In this document: positions 48,801 to 58,197 of the stretch, piece by piece
How positions within the stretch are numbered: the stretch's first letter is position 1
How the letters are laid out: each line of letters opens with the position of its first letter
Source: Ceratorhiza oryzae-sativae
Lineage: Eukaryota > Basidiomycota > Agaricomycetes > Cantharellales > Ceratobasidiaceae
Direction of reading: 5' to 3'
Assembly (NCBI GenBank): GCA_030998015.1
Contig: JARWMV010000233.1
Location: 558,001-622,000, forward strand
DNA length: 64,000 bases
The notes under the pieces: generated by a model
Seen by the model: only the letters and a program-made list of their open reading frames with translations
Told to the model about the DNA's origin: nothing
The model's database searches: none
Program-made: the position numbers and the translations under genes

Positions 48801-48887
48801 AGCCCCGCTCCGCCTGAAAGCGAGCAGCCCAAGTCGACGCAACCCATGCCAGTCGATATCGATCCCTTGGGCGTTGGTTTCAAGTAG
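45857..48887 (+). CDS. YMR1: Myotubularin-family phosphoinositide 3-phosphatase
   Basis: Removes the 3-phosphate of PI3P and PI(3,5)P2 on endosomes and vacuoles. The N-terminus MESIKIAK joins to VDKVILAKGGSQQTGTLHLT and AHNIIFHENDEQETW, a PH-GRAM domain. Then come IPYPLISLVTRLPQTLVG, FYQPPIDSPRNGWSAFTPRE, KAWRLTDINKDYN and SYLHWANFGTITRCSQPMIG. The catalytic loop HCSDGWDRTAQL holds the CX5R cysteine and arginine, so the enzyme should be active. EYNEDFLIKVHYHLYSCQFG and SVWDWLDANR are also typical. A Ser/Pro-rich tail of about 230 residues follows. The start at 45857 is the only ATG that splices in phase to the GRAM domain. Six or so introns, all GT-AG. Confidence 0.92.
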
Positions 48888-49485
48888 AGTTGTGTTCCCA
48901 TTTGTATTCTCTGCGTGTCTGAGACATTTGCTTGGTGCAATTATATCCTCGCCTGCAAACACAACTTGTATATATTACTTGAACAACGTTCTCCTTCTTG
49001 GCTCCCTGACGTGACGAATCGATTGATGCGATTAGAGCAGCGTTAAACACGTGGGTCCGGACGCGACTCACATACGTCACGCAATATTCAACCGTAAAAA
49101 TTCGTTTGACTCGGGGATGGCTTTCCGAAAGCCGATATATGCTCTCTTAACGTTCTAAAGTATCAATTGGTTGATTTTTATTATTATTATTGCTGGGTCT
49201 GGTGCTAGACGTAGCCGATGGCCAGAGCGCAGTTCGGCAGCCGGGAAGTGGCTCGTGCAACCCTCGCAGTCTGGTTTACAGCACGATTACCTAACTGGCA
49301 CGATGGTGGCTATGCTAAAAATCGCGGATTGCGTGATCTTGTATACGGCGGTTAAAAAACCTCGGCCGCATAAAAATCTGGCCATACCCCGAGGCCCTTG
49401 CTCACTACCACCACCCGCCTGGCCCAACCCCCCATCCACTGTTCACGCCTCGTTTAGTCTCTCGCCACATTTTTTCTACACCAAA
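48888..49485. promoter_or_regulatory. Promoter region of S-adenosylmethionine synthetase
   Basis: About 600 bp between the myotubularin stop and the SAM synthetase start. It turns C-rich just before the ATG, as in strongly expressed fungal genes. I see no gene in it. Confidence 0.5.
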
Positions 49486-50902
49486 ATGACTTTCTCCAAC
49501 GGAAACTCTGCCGTCCGTGAGGCTCTTACGCCCGGCCACTTCTTGTTCACGTCCGAGTCTGTCGGTGAGGGCCACCCCGGTAAGACTACAGCTGATTTTA
49601 CGTGCCCGTTTGGTTTGCTAACGCGTATTGACGCGTCTTAGACAAGATCTGCGACCAGGTCTCTGACGCCATCGTAAGTGGACTTGGAGACTAGTGTCCA
49701 ATACTCGATATCTAACCCTCGCGTGCTTTTGGCAGCTTGATGCTTGCTTGGAGCAAGATCCTTTCTCCAAGGTTGCTTGCGAGACCGCGTCCAAGACCGG
49801 AATGATCATGGTTTTCGGCGAGATTACCACTAAGGCTCACGTCGACTACCAGGCCGTCATCCGTAACACGATCAAGCAGATTGGTTATGATGACTCTTCC
49901 AAGGGCTTCGACTACAAGACCTGCAACATCCTTGTCGCTATTGAGCAGCAATCGCCTGATATTGCGCAGGGCCTTGACCACGGCTCTCTTGAAGACCACG
50001 GTGCTGGTGATCAGGGTATCATGTTCGGTTATGCCACCGATGAAACTCCGGAGTACATGCCTCTGACCATCATGCTCGCGCATAAGCTCAATGCTGCGAT
50101 GGCTCTCGCTCGCCGTAACGGCACCTTGCCCTGGCTCCGCCCGGACTCGAAGACTCAGGTCACGATCGAGTACAAGAAGGAAGGAGGCGCGACGATTCCT
50201 CTTCGTGTCGACACCATTGTTATCTCTACCCAGCATGCTGAAGAGATCTCGACCGAGGATCTTCGTCGGGAGATCCTTGAGCGTATCGTCAAGCAGGTTA
50301 TCCCTGCAAAGCTCCTCGACGATCGCACCATCTACCATATCCAGCCTTCTGGGCGCTTCGTGATTGGTGGCCCTCAGGGGGATGCTGGGCTGACTGGCCG
50401 CAAGATTATCGTCGATACCTATGGTGGATGGGGTGCCCACGGTGGAGGAGCTTTCTCCGGAAAGGATTTCTCCAAGGTCGATCGTTCTGCGGCATACACT
50501 GCTCGTTGGATCGCCAAATCTCTTGTCGCTGCTGGGCTTGCCCGCCGCTGCTTGGTTCAGCTCTCTTACGCTATTGGAGGTATGTGTGTATCTTCCCGTT
50601 CTTTATACATTTCTCTGATTTCTTGCTTGCAGTTGCTGAGCCTCTCTCGATTTACGTTGATACCTACGGCACGGGCCAGAAGTCTGATGAAGAGCTTGTG
50701 GCGATCATCAAGCGCCACTGGGATCTCCGCCCAGGTGTTATTGGTAAGCACTGTCGACATATTTTATGACACATCTTTTGACTTGGATTTTGCAGTCCGT
50801 GAACTCAAGCTTCAGCGCCCGCAATACTTGAAGACTGCATCCTATGGTCACTTTGGCAACCCCGATTACGAGTGGGAGAAGCCTAAGCAGCTCCATTTCT
50901 AA
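49486..50902 (+). CDS. sam1: S-adenosylmethionine synthetase
   Basis: Makes SAM from methionine and ATP in the cytosol. Five exons give about 395 residues, the normal length. All hallmarks are present: the methionine-site motif GHPDK (split by the first intron) followed by [18 protein letters not shown], the ATP motif [33 protein letters not shown], the P-loop-like [19 protein letters not shown] and the C-terminal YGHFGNP. Codon use is strongly C/T-ending and looks optimised for high expression, unlike several neighbours. No frame defects. The start context is ccaaaATGa. The 3' side runs into the second sparse region. Confidence 0.97.
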
Positions 50903-53900
50903 GAGTCTCGTTGTACGGCCGGGCCATGCATAGACCTGTCTCGTTTATTCCCACAGGAAGTTCAACCCTTCCTGCATCGTTATTTATTATTGCATTGCCC
51001 ATGACCGTCATATCTCTACTTTTTTTGCTCATGACTTTACGAATACTCCCTTATTTCCGCCTCGCCCTGGTCTGCAATCCCTCTCGCAGTCCTTCTACCT
51101 CTGCCGACCCATTGGTTTTCTTGCTTTGGTTTGTACTTTTGCATAGATCATGCTTCGTACATTTGTAAAATGACATCTGCCGCGCTCAACCGCGATTACT
51201 CAACCAATATTGTTTGTCTCCTAAGACGCTGGTCAAAACGTGGCGCGATTGAACTAGCTTGGTATTGCTGTGTATCGCTGTGGACAGATTGGACAGATAG
51301 GGTTGTAAATTACAGAATCTCCAGTTTTTGGAGTGGTCAAGTCTGTGTATTTCACAGTGCAGATCTAGCTTCTGGTAGCAAGTCTTCTTGCAACAGGTTG
51401 AAGTGGAACCCTCATGGAATCCAGCCCAGGCCATGGGAATAACCGAAAATATAGAGATAGAGGCATCCCTATATCCAAGTACCTCTTTAATTATGGTTGA
51501 AGTTCGATCATATCTAGCACCGTTCCATCTGGCTCTATCAACACCCACGCATATGAGGTATCCACGCCGAAAGACGAGCGGGTCGAACCGCAGAACCGTA
51601 GAACCTGTGCAAGAAAGGAAAACACACTCACCTTCTGTTCGGGGGCAGGCTGCACTATTTGACCACCCTTTCTCCGGGACGGAATGATCGCGAAATGAGC
51701 AGAAGAAATAGTGATGCCCTAATTGATAGCGGATGAGCAGTACTCGCTGATCCTGCCCATTTGTTCGGGTATTATGAAAGGGCCCGCAATATTCGAGATC
51801 GTGGCTTGGTTAAATCGGTGTCAGAAGCCATCCGCGAAGACGTATGTCAATGCCACGTGGGCGGCGCCGCTGCCACCCGTATCTAGTTCCCGGTTAAGCG
51901 TGCTGTGGGGGTGCCTATGCTAAGCCAACGTTATGTGTGCATGTGCATGGTTTGTTTGGCATGGGAGTGTATCTGTGGCAAGACCGGGGCGCTGGTGCAG
52001 TTCGTATGACCAAGTTGGGACTTTGTGCTGCAACCGAGATTGCGCAGGGATCAACATTTGGTCAGCCAGGCTCTAAAGACTATGGCAGCGCAGCCGAGGT
52101 AGATTTGGGTGGCGTTTTAGCATCTAGCTGGCGAATTGTTCACAAGATCATTATAGTTTTATGGGGAAAAGTTATAGCCTTTCAGCCTATGTCTAACTAT
52201 GTCCGTCGGTGCGCCATTATTACATATCACATTTGTCTACAAACGTGGTGTGTAGAACCCCAGGACTGGAGCAAAAGGGAAGTTCTATACTGTCAGCGGC
52301 TGCTTTCCCAAGTTTGTCCCGACAAAAGCGCCGCTGTCATAATCGGGACTTGAAAAGACCCGCGCGTTACGATCAATAGCACAATGTTAGCCCAATGTAG
52401 CCAAGAGCATCGTGTGCCAGTATAGGTAGGAGCTATAGATGGCTAAACAAATCCTATCACCATTTAGGATAGCTGCGGGCTTTGAACTATTGCTCGGCTA
52501 CTAATGCAACTTGCCGTAGTATGAAGTGCAGGAAACCAATCCTAACGCCAAGGTACCCCTACGTCCGAGTAAAATTTTCCTGTCACCTTTCGGAAAAGGG
52601 GGAAACGGAACCGATAGACAGCCTAGACTTAGGCGTAGGCTGGGCCAGTAAGGGAATCAACGACCCACAGTCAAAACCGTTGGTTTCTCCATAGGCTTAG
52701 CGGCCCTAGTCGATGGGCCGTTAGTATGGGTGGATGCTACCCGCTTCTGTATGGATAGTCTCAGTGGTTTGTTAGCAATTGGCTGATTGATGGACGCCGA
52801 GGCTACTGGGGTATATTGTTGAATCAGCGCAATTGTATGCGAGCCCGGAAGACGACGCATTGCTTACGGATTGTTCATGTGAAATAACAAGGAGCTCGCG
52901 ATGAGAACATCCTTCCAATTTATGGATCACCCTCACATCGTGATGCCACGCGCAGAGCATTTGGAGCCGAGGGTCTTGGGAGAATAAACCACCAATCTGG
53001 CGTTGACAACGAGCACAGCTCCTGTTCATCCCCACGCAAGCTCAGCGACATCTCGACTCTGTCTAACGACCGGGGGGACCTCCCAAGGAAGCCGACAAAG
53101 CATCACCCACTTTGGCCACGCCGACGAAGATCTCGCGGTGATTGGGATCGTGTGTGGGTCTCGAGACGAGCGAAACCTAATCAATTTGGTGTTGGTGAAG
53201 TTGTCGGGCTATGCGCTATTTGCATCAGTGGAAACCACCCCGGGTCTTGGGCCACGGAACCGAGACGCGATGTTCCACCTTCCGAGTGCACATATATCGA
53301 CGCGGAAAAGCGCTGTCGAGGATTCACCGGCCCGCACGCTCCGCACTCTATCCAGCCGGCCAGCGAGGATAAAGTTCCAAGATTGAGCTTCAACGCTTGA
53401 CCAGAAGCTTGATAGGACCCAGAGCCTTGAGCTCAGTCTCATAATGACGTTAAGGTTTAATCAATACGATTGACCGCCCAGACGCTTACTCATCGAATAG
53501 TCAGTGGATTGCATTGGCCAATGTTCGCTGTCGGCGTTATAACTAAACTTGTGAAGAGCTAGATCAAACTATGGATATTGCGCATGTACGTTGCTCCGGA
53601 CATTCCTGAAAGCGAGAAGTGCAGGCGACGACTCCGCTCGCGTAATTTGCTAGTCCCTTCAGTAGCAGATCGAATACAAATTCCGTTGCTATTGGTGAAA
53701 GCGCACAATGGTCCCAAAAGTTTTTTCGCCTTCTCCACGAGCCTAACTCTAGGGCCGGAAATCTAGGTCGGGAGCTATGCGTAAAGTGATAGAAGTGCCG
53801 CTTTTCAACAAGGATAGCCAAGTTGATGAAACGATGACAACGTGCGCCTTGATGTATAACATTGAGTCACAGAATCACTCAAAGGCTATTCTCGAACAGC

Positions 53901-54572
53901 ACTTGGATCCTGTTCAGAAGGGTGGATCGCTGAAAGTGCACATCTGTGAATCACGTGAGTAAATATACCAAATCTTACTCTGTTTGGACTTGATTGCTGA
54001 TCCATCGGATTAAACTGACGTTTGATGAGTACTTGAAATAATGCCCATAGTTATACACCGACGGGGCGCCATCGTTTGCCCAAAGGTGCCACAAATCCAG
54101 ATCTAAGCTGTTTTCTCACCCCCGCCTCCCACCTCGAAAACCAACGCCAACTTTGAAACGTGCAAGGTAACATTTCAAAGCCTGTTTTTTTTTTTTTCAA
54201 ACGTAGCTTGTGAATCAAGGGTAGGGTGAATTGCAACGGCGAGCATCTCAATTTTCGCTGCTCCGATCAAAATCCCCCAGCCTGAGCCTCGACTCTAGGA
54301 GATAGGTGGGCCTCTCGCCTCAATTGCGACACACGTTGTATATGCGCGCAAGAAGTTTACCATTGCAGCATGAACAGTGATGAAAGGATTTATTGAGGAT
54401 GTGCGTTGAAAATGCACCTTTGGCTTCCGTCCGAGAACTAGCCTTGATCAGCTGCGCAGGCTGATATCACACAGGGGCTCTTGCTAAACTATGTGCGTTA
54501 CATAATCCACGGTGTAATTTTATACCCGTACATCCATGTTGCATTGTCCCTCGAACTCATGTGTACGCAAGA
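50903..54572. other. 3.7-kb sparse region
   Basis: After the SAM synthetase 3' end there is no confident gene. It contains a likely gene remnant at 51491-51919 on the minus strand (listed separately). An isolated 61-codon ATG frame at 53777-53962 on the plus strand is followed by a donor-like gtgagt, but I recognise nothing in it. The poly-T at 54185-54199 may mark a transcript end or chance. Confidence 0.5.
51491..51919 (-). pseudogene. Remnant or poorly resolved small gene of unknown family
   Basis: Three minus-strand blocks look coding. Block 51919-51842 reads STLNRELDTGGSGAAHVALT and ends at a possible donor. Block 51718-51632 reads GITISSAHFAIIPSRRKGGQ and ends PAPEQK at a perfect donor (gtgagt). 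Block 51604-51491 ends SYAWVLIEPDGTVLDMIELQ-P-stop. The last gap is only 27 nt, too short for an intron like the others here, although it has gtgagt, a T/C tract and gcacag. No start exon was found. I do not recognise the family. It may be a decayed gene or a gene with an assembly gap. Confidence 0.35.
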
Positions 54573-54846
54573 TCAGCACTTGCATTCACCAGGCTTGCAT
54601 GCGCAACTACCGAGCCAAGTAACAGGGTCAAAGACCGAACGAATGCGAGAAAGAGGATTGCATAAACTCACTTGGCGCCACAACTGCATTGAGAAGCACC
54701 ACAATGAGAGTTCTTTGGTGCTTCAGCGCATCCACAGGCTGGCCAGCTGCATGTCTCGCCGGATTTGGTTGCGGTAGCACAGTTGGTATTCTCAGCGGGC
54801 TGTATACGATTTGAGGATCAGCGGATGATGGGTGTGTTTGTACCAT
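54573..54846 (-). CDS. Cys-rich metallothionein (54 residues, three exons)
   Basis: Small metal-binding protein, probably for copper or cadmium/zinc buffering in the cytosol. Exons 54846-54844 (just the ATG), 54799-54672 and 54606-54573 sum to 165 nt, exactly 55 codons. The reading has 11 Cys: MPAENTNCATATKSGETC, then SWPACGCAEAPKNSHCGASQ, then CSCGANCACKPGECKC and stop. The ending CxCKPGECKC is a well-known fungal metallothionein pattern, and it only appears after splicing the second intron (54671-54607). The first intron is 44 nt. A start exon holding only ATG is unusual, so the true start could lie elsewhere, but Cys spacing and frame are strong. A TATA box lies about 90 bp upstream. Confidence 0.82.
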
Positions 54847-55566
54847 TAAGAACGAACCATTGTTTGTGCTAGTTATCTGGTTCAGTGCGAAGGAGATGGC
54901 GTATGGGGAGTGTAGTGCGGCTATTTGTACGACGCGCTTTTATATTCTCGCATGGAGCCGGTCCCACGTTCGACGTTGGTCCAAGAAATATCGCAAGACA
55001 GTGGACAGCCAATGGGAACTCTCGAGGAAACTTCAGGGGAAATTGATGATAACGATAAGGATCTTATCAGGTTCTGGATGTATGCGCCTGTCTGGTGATA
55101 CTTGGGTGGCCATATTGTTAGGATCCATTTGTTTGTTGGGAGTGTGCGTGTGCGTCTCGTGTTGCAACACTCGAAAAAGATACAAACGTAAGAGATAAGG
55201 AAATAAACATGCGGCAGACAAACTTGCTACGCTAGAATTGGAACTTGGGTACTATAAAAAGTCGTCGTTTAGGCGACAGTGCTTTTGGAATAGTCGGATG
55301 CCCATCAGAAAGCATTTCACGCTGTGCGGATCATTACGGTATTTTTATCTCCGGGTCTGTCAAAAATGCCGTTATACTTAGTGGCCGGATTCATATTATC
55401 CGTAGCTAGGCCGAATAAAGCAGAAGATAGCCAATGTCATTGACACCAAGATGCGTACGAAAATGGAACTAAAAGCAGAAAACTACAAAAGCTGGACCAA
55501 ATGCAAGGAGAAGACACCAGGAAATCATCCTCGTCTGATACATGATAAACAGACACTATCAAGCGC
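54847..55566. other. Intergenic, metallothionein promoter and cupredoxin 3' end
   Basis: About 700 bp between two minus-strand genes. A plus-strand frame at 54860-55198 contains a chance hydrophobic stretch but begins with TTG and overlaps the TATA box; I do not call it. Confidence 0.5.
54937..54944 (-). promoter_or_regulatory. TATA box of the metallothionein gene
   Basis: The minus strand reads tataaaag here, 91-98 bp upstream of the proposed ATG, a plausible place for a strongly inducible fungal promoter. Confidence 0.6.
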
Positions 55567-56243
55567 TTAAAGGACCAAGGCCGCAGCAGCAACTCCAACA
55601 AGCGCCAAGGGAATTGACGTAAACGCAACGCGAGACGCGCCATTGGGTTTACTGGTGCTGCTAGGAGCCGCAGCAGATCCACTGGCGCTGGTGTTGGTCT
55701 GGGTGAGCGTAGCCTCGGCGCGAGCCTTGTATGCCGCAAATGACTTGTCGCTCGACTCGTTGGCGTTGATGGAGAACACCATGCCGTTTGCGCAGTGCTT
55801 GCCCTGGAGACAGAACATCCAGATCGGAGTGGTCTCTGCGATTTGAATGGTCCAGACTGGGAACTGGGTAGCGCCGGCGGCAACAGCTTGGTAGCCAGAG
55901 TTGAGGCCTTCTTGACCGGTCGTCGCGTTTTTGAACGGGGTACAAGGATCGGCAAAGGTCGACTGGGTCACAGTGTGGTTCTTGTCATGGCTATTTTGAA
56001 AGGTGATTTAGGCTAGCGGTCCAAAAGGTCTAGCGGCCGACTTACAACTCGAACTCGACAAAGTCGCCGACAGCGGCTGTGATGTTCGAAGGGGTGTAGG
56101 TAAGAGCACCGTTACCACCGACAATCACAGTAATGTTGGCAGCCTGGATTCGTGTAAGCTACGGTCACGACCTCTCGCGAGACAGAACTCACAGAGACAA
56201 GGGCCGGGACAACGGCGAGGAGAGCAGCGACAGAGAAACGCAT
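55567..56243 (-). CDS. GPI-anchored cupredoxin (plastocyanin-like) surface protein
   Basis: Secreted copper-protein-like domain. Three minus-strand exons (56243-56193, 56143-56046, 55990-55567) sum to 573 nt, 190 residues. It has a signal peptide (MRFSVAALLAVVPALVSA), then ITVIVGGNGALTYTPSNITA and VGDFVEFELSHDKNHTVTQS. The likely type-1 copper ligands are the His of KNHTV and, in WMFCLQGKHCANGMVF, the Cys, His and Met. A Ser/Ala-rich linker and a hydrophobic tail (SIPLALVGVAAAALVL) give a GPI signal. This is the common basidiomycete 'extracellular serine-rich' cupredoxin; its role is unknown. It neighbours the metallothionein on the same strand. Confidence 0.88.
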
Positions 56244-56982
56244 GATTAGCTGTGGGCTTTTGTAGAGATTGGCTGTGAGCGAGGTCAACTCGGGATCCTG
56301 GACAGAGTACGACGACTTGAAGCAAAGGCTATCGAGACTGTTGAGGTCAGGAGAGTGCGGGGTAAGCGCCGAACATGGCGGACTGAAGGGGGGATCATGA
56401 CACCTACCCTGCTCGGGACGGATGGGGGGAGAGAAGAGAGATGCAGTCCACCAGCCTCCATCCCTGCTTTTATAAGCGCACAATTTGCGCAGCGCAACGG
56501 CCTCGCTGCATCTCCAAGGCGACAAAGCAACCAAAATCCGCATCAGTCAGTCACGTGCGCTGACAAAGCTGCTTCCGCTCTCAGGGTCTGATGCTCGGCC
56601 TGTCCATTTGCAATCCGTGTTGTGCCAGTTCTACACTCCCTCCTCACCTCTTCCACCTTGGCCGTCTCGTCGTCTGTGTCCTCGGTTGCGCTAGACATCG
56701 AACTCGACACTCACGGTACTCCTACGTCAGGGTATGTATTCATTTTTCTTGTTTCGTTGGATCGCTCAGCCGATTTTTCCATTTGACCGGCGCTGATTTC
56801 TTGCCACCCCCCTCTCGACAGATACTCAGCCAGACGGGTTTTCTTACTGCTCCCACGCATAGTCAACTCGGTCACGGAATCTGTACCATCGTTAGACACT
56901 CCCATCCCGTTGGTCAAGACCTCCAGCCTCATTCACCCCGATCAACAGTGATTTTTCCGTCGCCTCGACCCCATCCTTTACT
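56244..56982. promoter_or_regulatory. Divergent promoter region, cupredoxin and G-gamma
   Basis: Holds both promoters and the probable C/T-rich 5' leader of the G-gamma gene (from about 56580). The long plus-strand frame at 56591-56986 is likely leader sequence, since it carries no domain and ends just past the G-gamma ATG. Confidence 0.5.
56467..56474 (-). promoter_or_regulatory. Possible TATA box of the cupredoxin gene
   Basis: The minus strand reads tataaaag about 225 bp upstream of the cupredoxin ATG, which would leave a leader of roughly 190 nt. Placement is plausible, not proven. Confidence 0.45.
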
Positions 56983-57504
56983 ATGAACACACGCAGCGGA
57001 AAGCAATCCATGGCCGAACTCAAGCTCCGACGAGTCGTCGAGCACAACCAGAGGTTAAAAGAGGATCTTGCGCGACCACGAATCCGTGTGAGCGAGGCCG
57101 GTGCGAGGTGAGTTGGCGATTCTCGCTATGTGTGCCATAGGGACAAGGTGGTGTCTGGATTCGGCGGCTGGCGGCTGCCCTGGCAAATCCCATACAGAGA
57201 TACCGCCGCCGCCGACGTACTTGACGTCGGGTGGCGTTCGGGTGCACGATTGGCTGTGTTGCCGTGGCTTGACCACCCGGCGCCTATGTTCTTTGGTTCT
57301 AGGCTGAGTTTGCTGACAAGTCGCTTTTAGTTTAATCCGCTACTGCAAGACCACCAAAGACCATCTGGTATGTTTTGAACATGATCTGCAATATGAAATA
57401 CCAACTTATTCCGCCTTCAGGTACCGTCTGTATGGGGACCGGTGTCAAAGGGCGAGGATCCATATGCACCTCCTGCGCAAGGGTGCTCTTGCGTGCTCAT
57501 GTAA
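56983..57504 (+). CDS. STE18: Heterotrimeric G-protein gamma subunit
   Basis: Membrane-anchored partner of G-beta in pheromone and nutrient signalling. Three exons (56983-57107, 57331-57367, 57421-57504) sum to 246 nt, 81 residues, the usual size. It reads [40 protein letters not shown] and [21 protein letters not shown]. The last four residues, CVLM, are a CaaX box, with a neighbouring Cys for palmitoylation. The N-terminal helix and DHLVPSVWGP are standard for fungal gamma subunits. The exons are too short to be seen by simple ORF scanning. The start at 56983 is the first ATG of the frame; an internal Met at residue 10 is a possible alternative. Confidence 0.92.
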
Positions 57505-58197
57505 ACCACGCCTGTTTGATCCGCTCGATGCGAACCGCCCACTAAAATCCGCTGGTGGCACGGTCACTGTACTCTTTCGACTTTACTCTACATTCCTGCC
57601 CGTGTCTTCGCCTTAGAGGACTCGTATGCTATAGTCCGACCTGGCTGCGTGCACATCCGCCCCAGCAGACATTCATTTATTCCCCCTTGGCCGTGTTTTG
57701 GTGTTGGTTTCTTGGGCGTTTGCTCTTTGTTTCTCCCCCATCCTGCTTTCTGTCTGTGTTTTTTCTGTGATTTCCGGTTGGTTTTTATTCCCATCACCAG
57801 ATTTCCGGTGGTGCAACCATGTCGTTTTCCAATGGTCCCTTCTATCCATCCGATTCTCCCACTTGGTCTCTAATTCTTGTAAATACGAGAGCACACCCCG
57901 ACTGGTCAGTTGTGTGATCGTTTTCTACCTTTCTTTCCCCCTTGTTTGTTGGCCAGTGTGGATCGAGATAGTTGAGATCTGGATACACTAATGTAGTAAA
58001 TGATATTGGTGGCATCATACAATCACTGTGAGATGGCTCAGTCGAGCGCTGTTGTGGGATGTGAATACCAAGACGAACATCGCGATGACCTGTTGGAAAT
58101 GATCCGCCAAGTCATGTGACTATGGGAGCCTCCAACGCGACTTGATTAGCCATACTAGTCTCCGCGATCTTCTCGCCACAACCACGACTATCTCGCC
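57505..58197. other. Intergenic, G-gamma 3' end and RAD54 promoter
   Basis: T-rich 3' sequence up to about 58.0 kb, then the RAD54 promoter. No gene seen. Confidence 0.55.

Noticed and set aside
54860..55198. 112-codon plus-strand frame with a hydrophobic stretch
   Set aside because: Non-ATG start, overlaps the metallothionein promoter, hydrophobic run looks like chance.
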